A stretch of 64,000 bases of DNA from an uncultured Verrucomicrobiota bacterium (GCA_902589825.1 CACIUL010000003.1:1-64000); one strand, 5' to 3'. Shown: positions 1 to 9,137, counted from the first letter of the stretch. Notes: generated from the sequence alone by a model not told the origin. A program made the numbers and translations.

Positions 1-1
1 G

Positions 2-421
2 GGATTCAGTGACCTCGATGAGCTGCTCAACCGGGTAGGGCCAATCATGGATGAAACCAAGCCCATCCTGATGCCAACAGACCTGCTGTTTGCTTATAAC
101 GAGGAGGAACTGAAGGAAAGCGCCAGACTCAGCCTGATGAAGCTCGGTCTTCTTATCCAGAGGAACCCGGAATCAAGTTTCATCATTGAAGGCCACACCG
201 ACACCACGGGCTCCGAGGAATACAACATGAAATTAAGCAGGCAACGCGCGCTCTCAGTTTACAACTGGCTTTCCGATGCGCTCTCCATCAAGTCCAGTAA
301 AATAAAGATCAAGGCCATGGGTGAAAGCCGTCCGTTGATCAACCCCGGCGGGACCAGGGAGGAACAATCGATCAACAGGCGGGTGGAAATTGTCATTATC
401 CCGCCAAGGAGCCGGCGATAA
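2..421 (+). CDS. OmpA/MotB-type C-terminal domain protein (5' partial)
   Basis: The reading frame is open to the left edge, so the start lies outside the window; the ATG at 47 is internal to the frame. The visible part is a peptidoglycan-binding OmpA-like domain. It carries the family signature EGHTDTTGSEEYN followed by LSRQRALSVYNWL, and near the end INRRVEIVI, which matches the NRRVEI motif of this fold. Proteins with this domain tether the outer membrane or an envelope complex to peptidoglycan, so a periplasmic location is expected. What precedes the domain cannot be seen, so Pal, OmpA barrel or motor-type identity cannot be decided. A glycosyltransferase-like membrane gene follows 46 bases later on the same strand. 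Confidence 0.85.
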   Translation, partial: GFSDLDELLNRVGPIMDETKPILMPTDLLFAYNEEELKESARLSLMKLGLLIQRNPESSFIIEGHTDTTGSEEYNMKLSRQRALSVYNWLSDALSIKSSKIKIKAMGESRPLINPGGTREEQSINRRVEIVIIPPRSRR

Positions 422-467
422 AAAAACCAAAAACACCATGCGTTCCTTTCCAAGCTGAAGACAATCC

Positions 468-1985
468 ATGTCAAGGAGCCAGCAAGCATCCAACAGCCGT
501 GATACCTCCTCCCATGGTAAATGGGGCTCAAAATGGTCCATTGGCAGGCCTTACTGTCTTGCCGTCCTGCTTCTCATATTCACGGTCCTCTATCTTTATC
601 TTGGCCGTCACCTGATCAACCAGACCAATGGTGACCGCAATCGATCAGATCAGCAGAACAACATCACGCTTGCCCTGAAGGCCAAGGAGTTCGCCACCCC
701 TGACTTCTCTGCCGGTATCTCAGAGGCCATATGGAACTGGTTTCCTCATTACACCGATGGAGTCGTTAATCCGCTATGGCCTTGGGCAGCGGCACGGATC
801 CATCGTGAAGATCTGGACGAGGAAGCTTTCTTTGTCCGGGGAAAGTGGTTAAACCTAATCATCACCCTCACCGTTCTCCTGCTGGGCGCCATGTTGATTT
901 CGAGGTATTTCTCCCTGCCGGCAACGGTAAACTTCCTGCTGCTGGCCGGGCTGGGTTCCTTCCTGCCACGGGCCGTCTGGTTCCAACCTGAACCCCTTTA
1001 TTTCATCCTGTTTTTTGCCGCCTGGATATGCGCCATCATGACCATGCTGAAAAACAGCCTGTGGCGCTACGCTCTCTTCGGTTTCTTGACCGGGTTGGCC
1101 TATTTGGCGAAGGCATCCGCGCTGCCATTGATACTTGCCTTTCTCGGCATCCTGACAATGCGCTTTCTGGTTCACTGGCTTACCGGAAAAAAGGGCAAGC
1201 AACCTGAGAGGATATCACCCGAATGGAACTGCAATTCGCACCTGCTGGGAAGCCTGCTGTGTATCCTCACATTCCTGATGACAGCCGGTCCCCTGTTGAA
1301 TTCATCCTATCAACGTTTTGGGAGTATTTTTGGCAACTACCCGGGATATTGGATGTGGATGGATAATTTTGAACCTCAGGCAATTGACTTCATGGTCAAC
1401 TACAATACCCGGGAAAAACTTGAACAGATCCCCGAAAATGAAAAACCCTCATTCTCCCTTTACCTGAAGACCCACACTGCCGATGAGATTACTCAAAGGC
1501 TCTCAGAGGGAATTATACTAACAGGTAAAGACTTTCTTTTTCCCAAGCAGGCAAAGATCCGCGAAACCGGACCGGATCCATGGCGGGTTATACTGCCCGC
1601 ACGCGGTATCCACCTGATGTTTTTGGCCGGCATCCTGACCCTGATCTGGCTATACAGCCTCTTGCACCGGAAAAAACACCGCGCTGGATATCCGCCGGGA
1701 ACACTGACGGTCGTATTCTTTGTAATCGCCGCCTTCATTGGCTATCTGGTTCTCTTCAGCTGGTACAGGCCGATTGGTAAAGGGGACCGCTTTATGTTGT
1801 CCCTTTACGTCCCGGTCGTATTCAGCCTGATATGGGCGGCTGAGAGTATTCACAACAGGATCAGGAAGAGTGAGCAAAACCAAATCCTCTCCCTAATCTA
1901 TGGTGCCAGCCACCTCTGCCTTACCACCATGATCCTTTGGCGTATATACGAACTTGCAAATCACCCAGTCTTCTTTACCAAGTGA
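468..1985 (+). CDS. Multi-pass membrane protein, GT-C (PMT/ArnT-like) glycosyltransferase candidate
   Basis: A 505-residue integral membrane protein with about ten hydrophobic segments. An N-terminal transmembrane helix (about 30-48) is followed by a periplasm-like loop, then helices from residue 125 on. The segment GFLTGLAYLAKASALPLI and the preceding QPEPLYFILFFAAWI resemble helices of GT39/ArnT-like GT-C enzymes, which move sugars from polyprenyl-phosphate carriers to proteins or lipids. An acidic residue early in the first external loop, expected for catalysis, is not clearly placed (the loop has several Asp and Glu). The family assignment is therefore by pattern only and the substrate is unknown. 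It sits 33 bases before mgtE on the same strand. Confidence 0.55.
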   Translation: MSRSQQASNSRDTSSHGKWGSKWSIGRPYCLAVLLLIFTVLYLYLGRHLINQTNGDRNRSDQQNNITLALKAKEFATPDFSAGISEAIWNWFPHYTDGVVNPLWPWAAARIHREDLDEEAFFVRGKWLNLIITLTVLLLGAMLISRYFSLPATVNFLLLAGLGSFLPRAVWFQPEPLYFILFFAAWICAIMTMLKNSLWRYALFGFLTGLAYLAKASALPLILAFLGILTMRFLVHWLTGKKGKQPERISPEWNCNSHLLGSLLCILTFLMTAGPLLNSSYQRFGSIFGNYPGYWMWMDNFEPQAIDFMVNYNTREKLEQIPENEKPSFSLYLKTHTADEITQRLSEGIILTGKDFLFPKQAKIRETGPDPWRVILPARGIHLMFLAGILTLIWLYSLLHRKKHRAGYPPGTLTVVFFVIAAFIGYLVLFSWYRPIGKGDRFMLSLYVPVVFSLIWAAESIHNRIRKSEQNQILSLIYGASHLCLTTMILWRIYELANHPVFFTK

Positions 1986-2018
1986 AAACAGTGCCCTAAG
2001 CGACACAGGACGGCATTC

Positions 2019-3419
2019 ATGAAACATTCCGAAGCCATTGAACAGGCAATCGCCGCTGGAGATGAGACCCGTCTCCAGGCGCTCTGTGATGAGCTTCACC
2101 CGGCTGATGCAGCTGCGGCCTTTACCTCACTGGACGAGGAAGAGCAACTGCGTTTTGCCCAATACCTCAATAACGAGGCCCTTTCCCTGATCACGGGTTT
2201 TTTGCCCGCCCCGGAAACGGCAGACCTGATTGCCGGGCTCAGCAAAGAGGACCAGGCCGTGATCCTTGAAAGCCTTCCCGATGACGTGGTGGCGGACGTC
2301 ATACAGGAAGCCGACAAGAACCAGCAGCAGGCCTATGTCGGACTTCTTTCCAAGGAGAAGAAGCATGTAGCGGAAACCCTGCTGGAATACCCTGAGGATT
2401 CAGCTGGCGGGCGGATGACAACCGCCTTTGCCACGCTGCGCGAGGACATGACCATCAGGCAGGCCATCGAGGCGCTGGAAGTAACCAAGGAGGATGCCGA
2501 GACCCTGGCAAGGATTTACGTGGTCGATGAGGAAAACCGTATACTGGGAAAGGTCAGGTTGCGGGACCTCACCTTTAATTCCCGCAGCACGGCAATCAGG
2601 GAAGTGATGGATCACGAAAAGCTGGCAATACGGGCGCAGGACGACCAGGAGGAAGCCATGAAAATGATGGTCAAATACGACATGATCGCTCTGCCCGTAA
2701 TTGACAATGATAATCGCCTGCTTGGCATCATCACCCACGATGATGCCCTCGAGATCCAGGAAGAGGAATCAACCGAGGACCTCGAGAAAGCCGCCGCCAT
2801 ATCGGGAGAAAGGGATGAGGAAGGATACCTGAAATCTCCTGTCCTCTCCCACTTCAGGAGGCGGGCCCTCTGGATCTTCTTCCTCGCCATCGTGGCCATT
2901 CTCTCCGGTCTCGTCATCTTCCACTATGAAAGCCTCCTGGAGAGAGTATTTATTCTCGCCGTCTATATGCCAATGATTGTTGCCACGGGGGGCAATACCG
3001 GTTCCCAGGCGGCAACGATGGTCATCCGGGCGATGTCGCTCGGGGAATTCACCCCTTCCGAGTTTTTGCGCGTGGTCTGGAAAGAACTTCGAATCGGCCT
3101 CGCCCTGGGAGCCCTGCTCGGAGCCCTCATCGCAGTGGGCAGCTGGATACTCATCACGACCTTCATCAGTAATGAAAACCTCGTCGCCATGACCGACAAC
3201 CATGACCTCTCGCAACTTGTCGCCGTTGTCGGCATAGCGCTCACGCTGCAGGTGACTGCATCAACATTTATAGGTGCTGCATTACCCATGCTGGCAAGGG
3301 CCATCCGGCTTGACCCCGCGGTTGTTGCCTCCCCGGCAATCACAACCATTGTCGATGTCCTCGGGTTACTGATCTATTTCAGCATAGCCACCTCGATGCT
3401 CGGCCTCACATCGGGTTGA
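2019..3419 (+). CDS. mgtE: Magnesium transporter MgtE
   Basis: Mg2+ channel/transporter of the inner membrane. The 466 residues follow MgtE order: an N-terminal helical MgtE_N superhelix (1-125), paired CBS domains (about 130-255) and a C-terminal membrane domain from about residue 280 with five hydrophobic helices. The pore-helix hallmark is present as PMIVATGGNTGSQAATMVIR, close to the GGNxGxQ motif of the family. The acidic N and CBS domains are the known cytosolic Mg2+ sensor that closes the pore. Length is usual for the family. It is convergent with the downstream glycosyltransferase; a 12-bp perfect palindrome lies between them but is not a convincing terminator. Confidence 0.95.
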   Translation: MKHSEAIEQAIAAGDETRLQALCDELHPADAAAAFTSLDEEEQLRFAQYLNNEALSLITGFLPAPETADLIAGLSKEDQAVILESLPDDVVADVIQEADKNQQQAYVGLLSKEKKHVAETLLEYPEDSAGGRMTTAFATLREDMTIRQAIEALEVTKEDAETLARIYVVDEENRILGKVRLRDLTFNSRSTAIREVMDHEKLAIRAQDDQEEAMKMMVKYDMIALPVIDNDNRLLGIITHDDALEIQEEESTEDLEKAAAISGERDEEGYLKSPVLSHFRRRALWIFFLAIVAILSGLVIFHYESLLERVFILAVYMPMIVATGGNTGSQAATMVIRAMSLGEFTPSEFLRVVWKELRIGLALGALLGALIAVGSWILITTFISNENLVAMTDNHDLSQLVAVVGIALTLQVTASTFIGAALPMLARAIRLDPAVVASPAITTIVDVLGLLIYFSIATSMLGLTSG

Positions 3420-3458
3420 TCCTTTCCACGGGAATAATGACATGCCATCCCGGGATGA

Positions 3459-4736
3459 CTAGGCATTGTCCTCCTCAACGACACTCTTGAGGCGGCTGGC
3501 AAGGTCCGGGACAGCTGAGAATGCACGGTTCCAGTTCGGGATCTGCTTCGCCTCGTATCCCTCCTCAACAAAAATATGGATGGCATTATTAAGCGCATTA
3601 CTGAAGGCCTCAACAGCCTCAGCCTCCTCATGCCTGAAATAATTCAAGCCGTTAACCGTGGAGTCATCATGGTAGCACTGGATCAGTTCCTTCGCTGTCC
3701 TTTCATAAGTCAAACGCAACGCCTTCAATGAACCGGCATTCATCACGATACCTTCTGAGCCAATGCTGGAAAAAAGACTGAGCGCAATCTCACGGGCCAT
3801 TTTCATCAACCCCTTATCGACAGTCGGCTCCGGATCGTCAAATTGATGGCCAAGGTGCTGGTGCTTGTGCTCAAAATTGGACCCCAGGTCAACCTGGCAA
3901 ATGCCACGCAGGGCGGTGTTATGGTAAACCTCGACAAGCATTCCAACCTCAAGCCCCCAGTCTCCGGGCATCCGGACCCTTCTGGCAAGATCCGTTGATA
4001 TTGAGAATTCACCGGAAAGCGGATACCGGAAGCCCTCCAGGTAATCAAGCAACCTGAGGTTTCCAAATACGGTAATCAGCGAGCGCAACAGGGGTATCAC
4101 GAAAAGCCTGGTAACTCTCCCGTACATCCGGTCACTGACCCTGCCGTAGTAACTCTTGCAGTAATCATAGTCCAACCCGGGATGAACCGTGGGCATACAA
4201 AGCCTGGCAAGCATCTCACGGTGATAGGACAGGATGTCAGAATCATGCATGGCAATAATGCCGGCATTCCCCCTGGCCAGGATAAAGCCATATGCCATCC
4301 AGACATTACACCCCTTTCCCGGTATATATTCGGTGACCTGCGCCGCCTTGAGTTCATTGTATATTTCCGACATCCGGGGACCGTCATTCCAGATAATGAA
4401 ATGCTTCTGCGGCAACCTTGAGAAGAACTCCTTTGCCCGCTCGAACTCTTCGGCATTCATCCGGTTCATCGAGATGACCACCTCACTGATAAAGTCAACC
4501 TTCTCTAGATGATCAAGAATGCCCGGCAGCGCGGCCCCCTCGACCTCCGAGTATAGTGCCGGCATGACAAGCGAGATCGGCTTATCTTTGGTAAATTCCT
4601 TCAGTTGTGCCTGCTGCTGGTCAAAGTTGGGCTCAGCAAGCTGGTGCAGCGTGGTAACAAGGCGATGCTGGTAAAAATCAGGCACGGATTGACTTACTTT
4701 AACCGGCGGGGACTTCCGGATTCTGCATAATACCAC
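3459..4736 (-). CDS. GT81-like glycosyltransferase (glucosyl-/mannosyl-3-phosphoglycerate synthase type)
   Basis: A 425-residue GT-A fold glycosyltransferase. The N-terminal Rossmann half contains SLVMPALYSE and a metal-binding DSD at about 165-167 in MHDSDIL. This is followed by GLDYDYCKSYYGRVSD and a GEFSISTDLARR segment, the arrangement seen in GpgS-like GT81 enzymes that transfer glucose or mannose to 3-phosphoglycerate or related small acceptors. In that family the product leads to the compatible solute glucosylglycerate or to polysaccharide primers. The start is a GTG. No phosphatase partner (GpgP) is adjacent, so the acceptor is not settled. pssA lies immediately upstream on the same strand (18-base gap), suggesting co-transcription. 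Confidence 0.75.
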   Translation of the reverse strand: MVLCRIRKSPPVKVSQSVPDFYQHRLVTTLHQLAEPNFDQQQAQLKEFTKDKPISLVMPALYSEVEGAALPGILDHLEKVDFISEVVISMNRMNAEEFERAKEFFSRLPQKHFIIWNDGPRMSEIYNELKAAQVTEYIPGKGCNVWMAYGFILARGNAGIIAMHDSDILSYHREMLARLCMPTVHPGLDYDYCKSYYGRVSDRMYGRVTRLFVIPLLRSLITVFGNLRLLDYLEGFRYPLSGEFSISTDLARRVRMPGDWGLEVGMLVEVYHNTALRGICQVDLGSNFEHKHQHLGHQFDDPEPTVDKGLMKMAREIALSLFSSIGSEGIVMNAGSLKALRLTYERTAKELIQCYHDDSTVNGLNYFRHEEAEAVEAFSNALNNAIHIFVEEGYEAKQIPNWNRAFSAVPDLASRLKSVVEEDNA

Positions 4737-4754
4737 AAGCTTTCATTGCCTTTT

Positions 4755-5663
4755 TTATGAATCAGTTTCCGTGCCAACCTGGGTACTTATTTCCGGCTGA
4801 TCCTCGCCACTTATTTCCGGCTCATCATCCTCAGGACTGAGGATTTCCTCTTCAATGCCCCGCCTCAGGGTCTTGCCAATGAAGGGCCTGACCAGTCCAT
4901 AAACGGCATACAGCACCAGCAGTAACGCGGGCATCCACTGATAATACCAGATGGTCAGCAAAAGCAGGACAACCACCCCAACTACCCACTGCAGGGGCCT
5001 GTGGGTTTTCCAGCTGAGGTTCTTGAAGCTTGGGTAGCGAACGGAACTGATCATCAGGAATGAGAGGATCAGCATGAGAACCAGGAAAACGATACGCAGC
5101 CTGCTTAAATCAGGTCCCTTCTCCGCCATCCAAAGGACAAACAGGGTCAATGAACTGATCAGGCCGGCCGCAGCCGGGATCGGAAATCCCTTGAAATAAC
5201 CACTGCTCTCAGCCCCATAAGTCGCAATACAATTAAACCTGGCCAGGCGCATACCGCCGCAAACCAGGAAAATGGAGGCCACAATAATCGGGAAGCTTCC
5301 GGAGAACTCATTCATGATGACACTCTGCACCAGCAATGCGGGGGCCACGCCGAAGGAAACAATATCGGCAATGGAGTCAAACTCCTTGCCAAACGGGCTT
5401 TCACGCCCACCAAGCCTTGCCAACCTTCCATCGAGACTGTCAAAAAGGCATCCTGCAAGGATAAACCAGATGGCACGCTCAAACAATTCCCGGGATTGCT
5501 CCAGTTTTTCAATACCGCCCTCGGAAATGGCGTTACTGATGCTGATAATTGCCAGAAAACCACACACCAGGTTGCCTGCCGTCATCAAGTTTGGCAGCAG
5601 GTATATCTTGGGCTCATAGTCTTTTTCCTCTTTCACCTGAAAATCGCAAAGATTTGCAGTCAA
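4755..5663 (-). CDS. pssA: CDP-diacylglycerol--serine O-phosphatidyltransferase
   Basis: Integral membrane enzyme making phosphatidylserine from CDP-diacylglycerol and serine, the precursor of phosphatidylethanolamine. The CDP-alcohol phosphotransferase motif D-x2-DG-x2-AR-x8-G-x3-D-x3-D is complete at residues 75-100 (FDSLDGRLARLGG...GKEFDSIAD). Multiple transmembrane helices follow, including a C-terminal hydrophobic pair near 225-255, then an acidic tail (about 270-302) rich in Glu and Asp. The start appears to be a TTG at 5663, because no better in-frame start precedes the conserved LLPNLMTAGN segment. The upstream gene is divergent and almost abutting, so the promoters must overlap coding sequence. 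Confidence 0.92.
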   Translation of the reverse strand: MTANLCDFQVKEEKDYEPKIYLLPNLMTAGNLVCGFLAIISISNAISEGGIEKLEQSRELFERAIWFILAGCLFDSLDGRLARLGGRESPFGKEFDSIADIVSFGVAPALLVQSVIMNEFSGSFPIIVASIFLVCGGMRLARFNCIATYGAESSGYFKGFPIPAAAGLISSLTLFVLWMAEKGPDLSRLRIVFLVLMLILSFLMISSVRYPSFKNLSWKTHRPLQWVVGVVVLLLLTIWYYQWMPALLLVLYAVYGLVRPFIGKTLRRGIEEEILSPEDDEPEISGEDQPEISTQVGTETDS

Positions 5664-5700
5664 TCATATGCGAGTTTTTAGTAGTTCCCAACTGATTTCG

Positions 5701-6261
5701 ATGAATACCACGCCCGCCATATCCGGATCCATAACAATGGCCCAACTCCAGGCGTCCATGCCCGGAGCCAGAAGGGCGCTTTTCATGAAGTATCATATAG
5801 GAGGCTGCCAGAGTTGCGGATTTGCAGACGATGAAACACTGGCTGAAGTCTGCCAGCGCAACGAAAACCTGCCCATTGATGAAGTCATCAACCACCTTGA
5901 AGAAAGTGCAGCGCATGATCTGGCCATTCAGGTTACCCCTGAAGAATTGAAACAAAAACTCGAGAGCAGCGCTGTTCCAAGGTTACTGGATATCCGCTCG
6001 CGCGAGGAATTTGAAGCGGTCAGAATCGATCAATCGGAATTGCTGACCCCGGAACTCCAGCAGGAAGCCTTTGGCTCATGGCAACGCGACCAGCAAGTGG
6101 TGATTATCGACCATGTTGGCGACCGTGCGCTGGATGTCGCCGCTTTCTTCATTGGTCACGGACTTGGTCAGACACATGCACTGATGGGCGGAATTGATGC
6201 CTATGCACGTGATGCAGACACTTCGCTTCCCCGTTACGAAATCGAACTTTCCAAGGACTGA
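5701..6261 (+). CDS. Cys-containing N-terminal domain fused to rhodanese-like domain lacking the catalytic Cys
   Basis: Two-domain soluble protein. The N-terminal part (from MAQLQASMPGARRALF) resembles the DUF1858/hybrid-cluster-associated disulfide domain, with IGGCQSCG and a later Cys in AEVCQ. The C-terminal part is rhodanese-like: LLDIRSREEFEAVRI is the first conserved element, but where an active rhodanese carries its Cys loop the sequence reads VVIIDHVGDRAL, with no Cys. It is therefore unlikely to be a sulfurtransferase and may be a binding or redox-sensing module. Starts at 5668, 5701 and 5737 are all possible; 5668 would leave only four bases to the divergent pssA start. The PQQ-like gene follows 33 bases later. 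Confidence 0.7.
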   Translation: MNTTPAISGSITMAQLQASMPGARRALFMKYHIGGCQSCGFADDETLAEVCQRNENLPIDEVINHLEESAAHDLAIQVTPEELKQKLESSAVPRLLDIRSREEFEAVRIDQSELLTPELQQEAFGSWQRDQQVVIIDHVGDRALDVAAFFIGHGLGQTHALMGGIDAYARDADTSLPRYEIELSKD

Positions 6262-6294
6262 TCCTTTTTCCGGGTATCCAGGACACAACAGGCC

Positions 6295-7641
6295 ATGAGG
6301 TTTCACCATTCCACTCTTGCCCTGGCAGGCATCACCTGTGTGCTTGTCCTCGGCATGCCTCCGGCAACATGTGCAGGTTCCAATTGGCCGTCCTGGCGGG
6401 GAGCGACGGCTAACGGTACCGCTCCTGACAACTGCAAACCACCGGTGGAATGGTCGGAAGAGAAAAATATTGCATGGAAAGCACCCCTTCCCGGGCTGGG
6501 GCATTCCACACCGGTCATCTGGGGGGAACGAATTTTCCTGACCTCAGCAATCCCCTTTGGCAAGAAAACCTCCCCGCCGATTCATGACAACGCCCCCGGA
6601 TCCCACGACAATCTCCCAGTAGCACAAAAACACCGATTTGTTGCCATGTGCATTGAGCTTTCCACAGGAAAGCCACTCTGGAAAACCACCTGCCATGAGG
6701 CATTTCCACAGGAGGGGGGGCATGTCAGCGGCAGCCTTGCCTCTGCCTCGCCGGTCACGGACGGAAAACACCTGATTGCTCACTTCGGCTCCCACGGCCT
6801 CTACTGTCTTGATATCAAGAGCGGCAAGGTTACCTGGAAAAAAATGCTTGGCAGGATGTCTACCAAGCATGCCCATGGGGAAGGGGCATCCCCTGCCCTT
6901 AAAGGCAACACCGTCGTGGTCAACTGGGACCATGAGGGAGAATCTGCCCTTCTTGCATTCGATAAGTCTACCGGCAGGGAAAAGTGGAAGGTAAAGCGTA
7001 AGGAGGTCACCTCATGGTCCACCCCATTGATTGTCGATATTGACTCCAGTCCCCAGGTGATTGTCAGCGCATCGAGTAGAATCCGGGGTTACCATCTGAA
7101 TACCGGTGAAGTAATCTGGGAATGCGGCGGTATGTCACACAATGTCGTGGCCTCACCAGTCTCTGCAAACGGCATTGTCTACCTTGGTTGCAGTTATGAC
7201 AAACGGGCCATGATCGCCATTCGCCTCAAAGGAGCCAAAGGTGACATCACCGACACTGAACATGTCCTGTGGTCAACCAACAAGCGCACACCCTATGTGC
7301 CATCCCCTTTATTATACGGTGACACCCTGTATTACCTGAGCCATTACCAGGGAATTCTCTCGGTCATTCATGCACAATCCGGTGATATCAAGGCCGGGCC
7401 ATTTAGGATCGACGCATTGCGTAATATTTACGCATCCCCCGTGGGGGCCGGCGGCCATGTTTATATCACCTCAAGGGAAGGACTGACGGTGGTCATCACC
7501 CACTCAAAGGAACCCAAACCAGTAGCTGTCAACAAACTGGAGGATCAATTCAGTGCGTCAGCTGCCGTGGCAGGAAACAAGCTCTTGCTGCGCGGGGAAA
7601 AATACCTCTATTGCATCGCAAGGGATACCCATACTCCCTGA
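6295..7641 (+). CDS. Secreted PQQ-like beta-propeller protein
   Basis: A 448-residue exported protein. An N-terminal signal peptide (LALAGITCVLVLGMPPATCA) is followed by NWPSWRGATANGTA, the typical opening of PVC-group PQQ-like propellers. Repeated blades contain Trp/Gly-rich strands such as TGKPLWKT, SGKVTWKK, TGREKWKV and TGEVIWEC. The family shares its fold with BamB and quinoprotein dehydrogenases, but the calcium/PQQ-binding residues of true dehydrogenases are not evident, so catalysis should not be assumed. A paralogue with the same opening motif lies at 39.4-40.7 kb. Function is unknown; extracytoplasmic binding or scaffolding is likely. Confidence 0.85.
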   Translation: MRFHHSTLALAGITCVLVLGMPPATCAGSNWPSWRGATANGTAPDNCKPPVEWSEEKNIAWKAPLPGLGHSTPVIWGERIFLTSAIPFGKKTSPPIHDNAPGSHDNLPVAQKHRFVAMCIELSTGKPLWKTTCHEAFPQEGGHVSGSLASASPVTDGKHLIAHFGSHGLYCLDIKSGKVTWKKMLGRMSTKHAHGEGASPALKGNTVVVNWDHEGESALLAFDKSTGREKWKVKRKEVTSWSTPLIVDIDSSPQVIVSASSRIRGYHLNTGEVIWECGGMSHNVVASPVSANGIVYLGCSYDKRAMIAIRLKGAKGDITDTEHVLWSTNKRTPYVPSPLLYGDTLYYLSHYQGILSVIHAQSGDIKAGPFRIDALRNIYASPVGAGGHVYITSREGLTVVITHSKEPKPVAVNKLEDQFSASAAVAGNKLLLRGEKYLYCIARDTHTP

Positions 7642-7679
7642 AAGCAATCAAGCGCATCAGGCAGTTACAAACGTATCAC

Positions 7680-8438
7680 TCAAGACAGTTCAAAACCTTC
7701 CGCCTCTACAAGGGTCGATAATGCATTCTCCATGATTAAGCGGGCACTTGCAGTCTTCCGATGCAATAATGCATGCAGCATGGCATCCTTTTCATCACGG
7801 TTGGCACATTGAAGGCAATATAATTCAAAGGCATTCAATGCCAGAAGCAGAGAAGACAAGTGTTGAGGACATTCACACTCAATACTTGTGGAGATCCGGG
7901 AAACCTTTGCTAGCAATGCATCCGAAAATTGCCGGCCTGCAATCTCTTCTTCAATATGCTCCGACAAAGGTTCCACAATTTCCTTCTCAGCAAGTTCATT
8001 AAGGGACATATTCCTGATCTCGGCCATGGCGAGATCAGCTTCACAGACAGATTTCAGGTCTGCAGCTGTAACAGGAGCACGCAGTGCGGTCAGCTTGTTG
8101 GAATGGTCTTCCATCATGGCAGTAGTTTTTTTCTGTGTAAAATGATAGACAACAATCGCACGGGCAGCACCCGCAGCCGCCGTTCTGCTTGTTATGAGAT
8201 CAATTGTATCCGGAAAAACTGTTGCGCACTGAACGATGACCAGGTCAGCACAGTGTTCATCGGCAGGCAATGCAACCCATTCATTTAGATCGGCACACTG
8301 CAGGATAATGTCGGCACGTTCACCAAATCCGGAGTCAGACTTAAGTAATTCAACGACCTGCGGACCAACCGTTATAACACGGACACCAGCCGCTCCATTG
8401 GCTGTCTGTTCAGTGGATTCTTGTTTATTGTTTTCCAT
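7680..8438 (-). CDS. Putative sensory regulator, effector portion of LitR/MerR-like proteins without HTH
   Basis: A 252-residue soluble protein without signal peptide or DNA-binding helix-turn-helix. Residues 20-135 form a predicted alternating alpha/beta domain ending in LTALRAPVTAADLKSVC. The C-terminal 65 residues (ECECPQHLSSLLLALNAFE ... AMLHALLHRKTASARLIMENAL) resemble the conserved tail of MerR-type regulators often found near photolyase or sigma-factor genes in Proteobacteria. That resemblance is from memory of the pattern, not a search. It lies downstream of a SigK-like sigma factor and a fasciclin gene on the same strand, so it may control the sigma factor or sense a cofactor or light. 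It is convergent with the PQQ-like gene. Confidence 0.5.
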   Translation of the reverse strand: MENNKQESTEQTANGAAGVRVITVGPQVVELLKSDSGFGERADIILQCADLNEWVALPADEHCADLVIVQCATVFPDTIDLITSRTAAAGAARAIVVYHFTQKKTTAMMEDHSNKLTALRAPVTAADLKSVCEADLAMAEIRNMSLNELAEKEIVEPLSEHIEEEIAGRQFSDALLAKVSRISTSIECECPQHLSSLLLALNAFELYCLQCANRDEKDAMLHALLHRKTASARLIMENALSTLVEAEGFELS

Positions 8439-8558
8439 AGCTTTTTATTGATGATTTCTGTATGAACAAAGCAGTCATTTATTCAACGCAACCGAAAATT
8501 GCAGGTGCGCTTTTGCATTATTAATTGATGCATTAGATATATTTCTGATCACAAAAAT

Positions 8559-9137
8559 TCACGTGTTGCCTTTTCTTGAAGGAATCATGCTGCGCATCTT
8601 TTCAAAGGCATAACGGATCCTGGACTTTACTGTTCCCAGGGAAATTCCTAATAACTCTGCCACCTGCATATGGGTCATGTCAGAGAAAAAAGCCAACTCA
8701 ACCACTTCACGCTGTGCGCTGGGGAGACTTTTCACCACTGACCGGAGCATTTCTGCCTGTTCCTTGGATTCCATTGCATTCACAGCTGTTTCTTTTTCCA
8801 CCGGGAAAGCATGATGACTTGCGTTTTCATCTGAGAAACCGGCTGGTATGCGCCTTTTACGGGCACGGATCTTGTCAATACAACGATTCTTCATGATTAC
8901 AGTCATCCAAGTTAGAACCTTTGCTTTTTTGCTGTCAAACTTACCTGCGTTTTTCCAGACCGACATGAAAACATCCTGCACCACTTCTTCAGCCTCTGGC
9001 ACACTATACATTATTTTTAGTGCCATTTTATAGAGGATACCTGAGGTTTTCTTATGAAGGGCATTCAAAGCCGAAGCGTCACCACCAGCAATTCTTTGCA
9101 TGAGCGTTAACTCTTCAAGGTCGGAAGGCTCATCCAT
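8559..9137 (-). CDS. ECF RNA polymerase sigma factor, SigK-like
   Basis: Sigma-70 family extracytoplasmic-function factor. Region 2 includes LYKMALKIMYSVPEAEEVVQ and VLTWMTVIMKNRCIDKIR; region 4 is SAQREVVELAFFSDMTHMQV with the recognition helix VAELLGISLGTVKSRIRYAF. There is no C-terminal extension. The ORF can be extended to a GTG at 9179, but the ATG at 9137 (MDEPSDLEELTLM) starts closer to conserved region 2 and is preferred. No anti-sigma factor with a transmembrane helix is present; the neighbouring downstream gene (7680-8438) is the only candidate partner. The upstream fasciclin gene is a common neighbour of SigK-type factors, which suggests an envelope or oxidative stress role. Confidence 0.9.
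   Translation of the reverse strand: MDEPSDLEELTLMQRIAGGDASALNALHKKTSGILYKMALKIMYSVPEAEEVVQDVFMSVWKNAGKFDSKKAKVLTWMTVIMKNRCIDKIRARKRRIPAGFSDENASHHAFPVEKETAVNAMESKEQAEMLRSVVKSLPSAQREVVELAFFSDMTHMQVAELLGISLGTVKSRIRYAFEKMRSMIPSRKGNT

Noticed and set aside
3445-3456. 12-bp palindrome CATCCCGGGATG between convergent genes
   Set aside because: No loop and no T run; likely chance or at most a weak structure.
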